The translations under genes and the position numbers were made by a program. 7,824 nt of DNA from Candidatus Bipolaricaulota bacterium. GTDB lineage: Bacteria > Bipolaricaulota > Bipolaricaulia > Bipolaricaulales > Bipolaricaulaceae. Position 1 is the stretch's first letter. Each line of letters opens with the position of its first letter. The notes beneath the pieces were generated by a model. The model was given only the letters and a program-made list of their open reading frames with translations, made no database searches and had not been told where the DNA came from. The stretch is taken from the NCBI GenBank assembly GCA_014360945.1, contig JACIWM010000053.1, forward strand, positions 1 to 7,824, given 5' to 3'. Shown piece after piece: positions 5,837 through 7,824 of the stretch.

Positions 5837-6630
5837 GTCTCGTCCTCATTCGCGGCGCAGGCGACGTGGGAACAGCGGTAGGGATCTTTCTCCTTTCCTT
5901 GGGCCACAAAATCGTGTACACCGAGCTTTCAAGACCAACAACGCTGCGCTGGGCTGTGGCCTTCTCGGAGGCCGTCTACCGCGGGGAATGGAAAGTGGAG
6001 GGCGTCTCAGCCAAGCACGTCTCTTCCCCGGAGGAGGCTCTGGAGGTGGCGGAGAAGGGTGGGGTGGCGGTTCTTGCTCCCGAGGGGGAAGCCATAGAGA
6101 AACTTCGGCCAGGGGTCCTGGTGGATGCGCGCATGGCCAAAAGGAACCTGGGGACAAAGATCACGGAGGCTCCGGTGGTGATCGGGCTTGGCCCGGGATT
6201 TTTGGCCGGAGTGGACTGCCACGCAGTGGTGGAGACCTTGGAGGGGCCAAAGCTTGGCCGCGTTTATCTTTCGGGAGGCGCCACCCCACCCACCCATATC
6301 CCCTGCGCCGTGGAGGAACGGCGCGAGGAACGAGTTATCCGAGCCCCAAAGGAAGGCCTTTTCTTTCCTTTGCGCACCATCGGCGATCTTGTGAGGGCCG
6401 GGGAGGTCGTGGCCCGGGTGAACGAAGAAGAGCTGCGCACCCCCATTTCCGGGGTGATCCGGGGAATCCTTCATGAGGGGCTTTCCGTGCGAGCGGGGAT
6501 GAAGGTGGTGGAGATCGATCCCCGCGCGGACCGCCGGGTCCCGTTCAAGCTTTCTGATCGATCCCTACGGATCGCCGAAGGGGTGGTGGAGGCCCTCAGG
6601 ATTCTGGGCGCGCTTGCCAGGCAGCTTTGA
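5833..6630 (+). CDS. yqeB: YqeB family protein, selenium-dependent molybdenum hydroxylase accessory factor
   Basis: This 265-residue protein begins at ATG 5833, whose ATGA overlaps the hydantoinase stop. No good Shine-Dalgarno is present, so coupled translation is likely. Residues 1-60 form a Rossmann-like start: LVLIRGAGDVGTAVGIFLL (3-21), then TELSRPTTLRWAVAFSEAVYRGE (30-52, family hallmark 'E...P...R..V.FSEAVY.G') and VEGV (55-58). Further conserved pieces are LVDARMAKRN (96-105), VIGLGPGF (116-123), D128-C-H-A-V-V-E-T (128-135) and GGATP (148-152). Residues 171-231 look like a barrel-sandwich region: GLFFPLRTIGDLVRAGEVVA, ISGVIRGILHEG, KVVEIDPR. They are followed by LSDRSLRIAEGVVEA (240-254). 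YqeB/EF2563 proteins co-occur with selenium-dependent xanthine/purine hydroxylases and selenophosphate synthesis genes; the exact biochemical role is not settled. None of those genes is in the window. The 3' end overlaps the opposite-strand flavin reductase gene by 35 bp. Confidence 0.88.
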   Translation: MSLVLIRGAGDVGTAVGIFLLSLGHKIVYTELSRPTTLRWAVAFSEAVYRGEWKVEGVSAKHVSSPEEALEVAEKGGVAVLAPEGEAIEKLRPGVLVDARMAKRNLGTKITEAPVVIGLGPGFLAGVDCHAVVETLEGPKLGRVYLSGGATPPTHIPCAVEERREERVIRAPKEGLFFPLRTIGDLVRAGEVVARVNEEELRTPISGVIRGILHEGLSVRAGMKVVEIDPRADRRVPFKLSDRSLRIAEGVVEALRILGALARQL

Positions 6631-7135
6631 CCTCCCCGAAAAAGAGGGTGTGCAAATTCCCTTGGGCGTAGTACTTGGTGCGCACTTCTTGAGAAATGAT
6701 TTCTGTAGGGTCCACATCCACTTTGGCAATCACGCGGCACTCGTAGATGAGCTCGCAATCGGTGAGGACGGGCACGGAAACTTCTCGCCCCTTTTCCCAG
6801 CGGAGGCCAAGCTCCCGGAATTTGTCCACGTCCCGGCCGGATTTCTCGCCACAGAATTCCAGCTCTTTCTCCATTTTCCCGAATGGCACGTTCACCGTGA
6901 ATTCGCCGGAATAAACGAGGCATCCGTGGGTATAGCGGGAAGGTCGGACCAGAACGAGGAGCACGGGCTGGTACCAGGCGGTGCCGAGGAGGGCCCAGCC
7001 GATGGTCATGGCGTTCGGCCGGCCGGTTTTGTCCACGGAGACCAAAAAGGCCCCACCCTGATGCAACTGTTTTTGCACCTCAGCAAGACCCACCCAAGGC
7101 TCGATCCTCCGAAATTTCTTTTCCAACGCGTTCAT
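6596..7135 (-). CDS. Flavin reductase-like (flavoredoxin family) FMN-binding protein
   Basis: This 179-residue protein matches the flavin reductase-like/flavoredoxin family of split-barrel FMN proteins, cytoplasmic electron carriers or reductases. Visible family features are N41-A-M-T-I-G-W (flavin-binding turn after an F-L-V-S-V strand), P57, VRPSRYTH (63-70), FTVNVP (79-84), CGEKSGRDVDKF (95-106), VPVLTDC and YECRV in the central barrel, and a C-terminal H-T-L-F-F-G-E-V. The RPSR and SGRD motifs typically contact FMN phosphate and ring. I chose ATG 7135 because GGAGG (7145-7141) precedes it by five bases and its ATGA overlaps the stop of the upstream kinase gene; ATG 7147 would consume that site. 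It is thus translationally coupled to the kinase. The electron donor and acceptor are unknown. The C-terminal 35 bp overlap yqeB on the other strand. Confidence 0.88.
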   Translation of the reverse strand: MNALEKKFRRIEPWVGLAEVQKQLHQGGAFLVSVDKTGRPNAMTIGWALLGTAWYQPVLLVLVRPSRYTHGCLVYSGEFTVNVPFGKMEKELEFCGEKSGRDVDKFRELGLRWEKGREVSVPVLTDCELIYECRVIAKVDVDPTEIISQEVRTKYYAQGNLHTLFFGEVKAAWQARPES

Positions 7136-7824
7136 GTGCGCCTCCATGTGGCCCGCTCAAACGGGCTTGGATAGTAACCCGCGAGGATCCCGCCGCCGAT
7201 GAACTCCCGCAAAATGGAGGTGGCGGGAACCTCTTCGCCCGGATAGGGGTTGAACCACCGCAGGATCCCCAAAAGCCTCTCCGCCTCCAATCGCAGCCGA
7301 GGATGGCGCACCTGCAAAAGGAGGGGCTCCGCGCGGCTCCGCAAAACGTTCCACTCGTAGACCAAGGCGGAGTTGAACATCACATCCGCCTGGCCTTGAT
7401 AGGGGAATACGAAGCGCTTCTCCCCGCGGCGCACGTTTCCCCAAAGGGTCAGGGTTTGTTCCGCGGAATACCCGCGGAACGCCGCATCCCGCACGATCCG
7501 GCGGATGAGGCGCGTGTCGGTGGTGGAAATACGCACATGATCGTCGATCTTGAGTTGTGTCAGGGCGGAAACATAGATGCGGAAAACCTTTTTCCCGAGC
7601 TCCGGGGGAAGGACCGCGGGGTTGAGACAATGCAGGCCCTCCACAAGGAGGAGGGCTTCGCTATCCAGGCGCAACTTGAGCCCTTGTTTTCGCGTTCCCG
7701 TGGGAAAATCGAAATGAGGAAGGGTCACCTCTTTTCCCGCGGCGAGGTCCATCATGTGCTCATGGAAAAGGGGGAGGTCCACGGCGGAAATATCGTCGAA
7801 GTCGGTGAGGCCGCGGCGGGCCAT
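7132..7824 (-). CDS. Uridine kinase-like nucleoside kinase (5' end beyond window)
   Basis: The minus-strand frame is open to the right edge, and the 230 visible residues are the C-terminal part of a P-loop nucleoside kinase of the uridine kinase/phosphoribulokinase group. The Met at the very edge is probably internal: the Walker A loop and the DNYF segment that normally precede 'DFD.I.A.D..LF' are missing. Seen here are DFDDISAVDLPLF (8-20), the lid-proximal LPHFDFPTGTR, LLVEGLHCLN (59-68, Walker-B-like strand), RIYVSALTQLKIDDHVRIS (82-100), TRLIRRIVRDAAFRG (104-118), then FPYQGQADVMFNSALVYEW and FNPYPGEEVPATSILREFIGG. This segment fits the long form known from Thermotogae and Firmicutes, in which an N-terminal TGS/threonyl-tRNA-synthetase-like region precedes the kinase; whether that region is present lies outside the window. 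The stop overlaps the flavin reductase start (ATGA). The natural nucleoside substrate is unknown. Confidence 0.85.
   Translation of the reverse strand: MARRGLTDFDDISAVDLPLFHEHMMDLAAGKEVTLPHFDFPTGTRKQGLKLRLDSEALLLVEGLHCLNPAVLPPELGKKVFRIYVSALTQLKIDDHVRISTTDTRLIRRIVRDAAFRGYSAEQTLTLWGNVRRGEKRFVFPYQGQADVMFNSALVYEWNVLRSRAEPLLLQVRHPRLRLEAERLLGILRWFNPYPGEEVPATSILREFIGGGILAGYYPSPFERATWRRT
7151..7166 (-). other. Small hairpin just upstream of the flavin reductase ribosome-binding site
   Basis: On the minus-strand transcript GCCCG-UUUGAG-CGGGC can fold into a 5-bp GC stem within the last codons of the kinase gene, ending five bases before the GGAGG at 7145-7141. It could influence coupled translation, but a stem this short in GC-rich DNA may be chance. 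It has no U-tract, so it is not a terminator. Confidence 0.2.

Noticed and set aside
7148..7170. Intrinsic terminator between kinase and flavin reductase genes
   Set aside because: The 5-bp stem has no U-tract and lies within coding sequence of an overlapping gene pair.

Overview
This is a dense, GC-rich bacterial window (about 60% G+C by eye) with no tRNA, rRNA, CRISPR array or insertion sequence that I can see. Genes are tightly packed, with 4-bp and 17-bp overlaps, and no stretch over 300 bases lacks a gene. Ribosome-binding sites are of the AAGGAGG type. Proteins are rich in E, R, K, V and L. The gene content (a selenium/molybdenum-hydroxylase accessory protein, a flavoredoxin-like protein, a uridine-kinase-like protein of a type known from Thermotogae and other anaerobes) suggests an anaerobic, perhaps thermophilic bacterium. 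I could not place the phylum with confidence; a deep lineage such as Bipolaricaulota is only a guess.

Layout. At the left, on the minus strand and running off the edge, lies an exported WD40 beta-propeller protein (1-812). A 38-bp divergent promoter region separates it from a plus-strand pair: a small DUF4405-type membrane protein (851-1189) overlapping dprA (1173-2261). After a 68-bp gap with a candidate promoter and an inverted repeat comes the most distinctive gene, 2330-4399. It encodes a 689-residue secreted modular protein: signal peptide, von Willebrand A domain, thirteen RTX-type nonapeptides, a Pro/Ala linker and three cysteine-bearing Ig/PKD-like modules. It ends at a very strong intrinsic terminator (4419-4450).

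A new transcription unit follows: a hydantoinase/dihydropyrimidinase-type cyclic amidohydrolase (4514-5836) overlapping by ATGA a YqeB-family protein (5833-6630). YqeB proteins accompany selenium-dependent molybdenum hydroxylases, and hydantoinases occur in the same purine-degradation clusters. The pair therefore suggests a role in purine or cyclic-amide catabolism, although no hydroxylase gene lies in the window.

The right end is a convergent minus-strand pair. A TGS/uridine-kinase-type nucleoside kinase, 5' truncated by the window edge (7132-7824), overlaps by ATGA a flavin reductase-like (flavoredoxin) gene (6596-7135). The 3' end of the latter overlaps yqeB tail to tail by 35 bp.

No defence system or mobile element is evident. 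The items most worth following are the VWA-RTX-Ig secreted protein and the hydantoinase-YqeB coupling.
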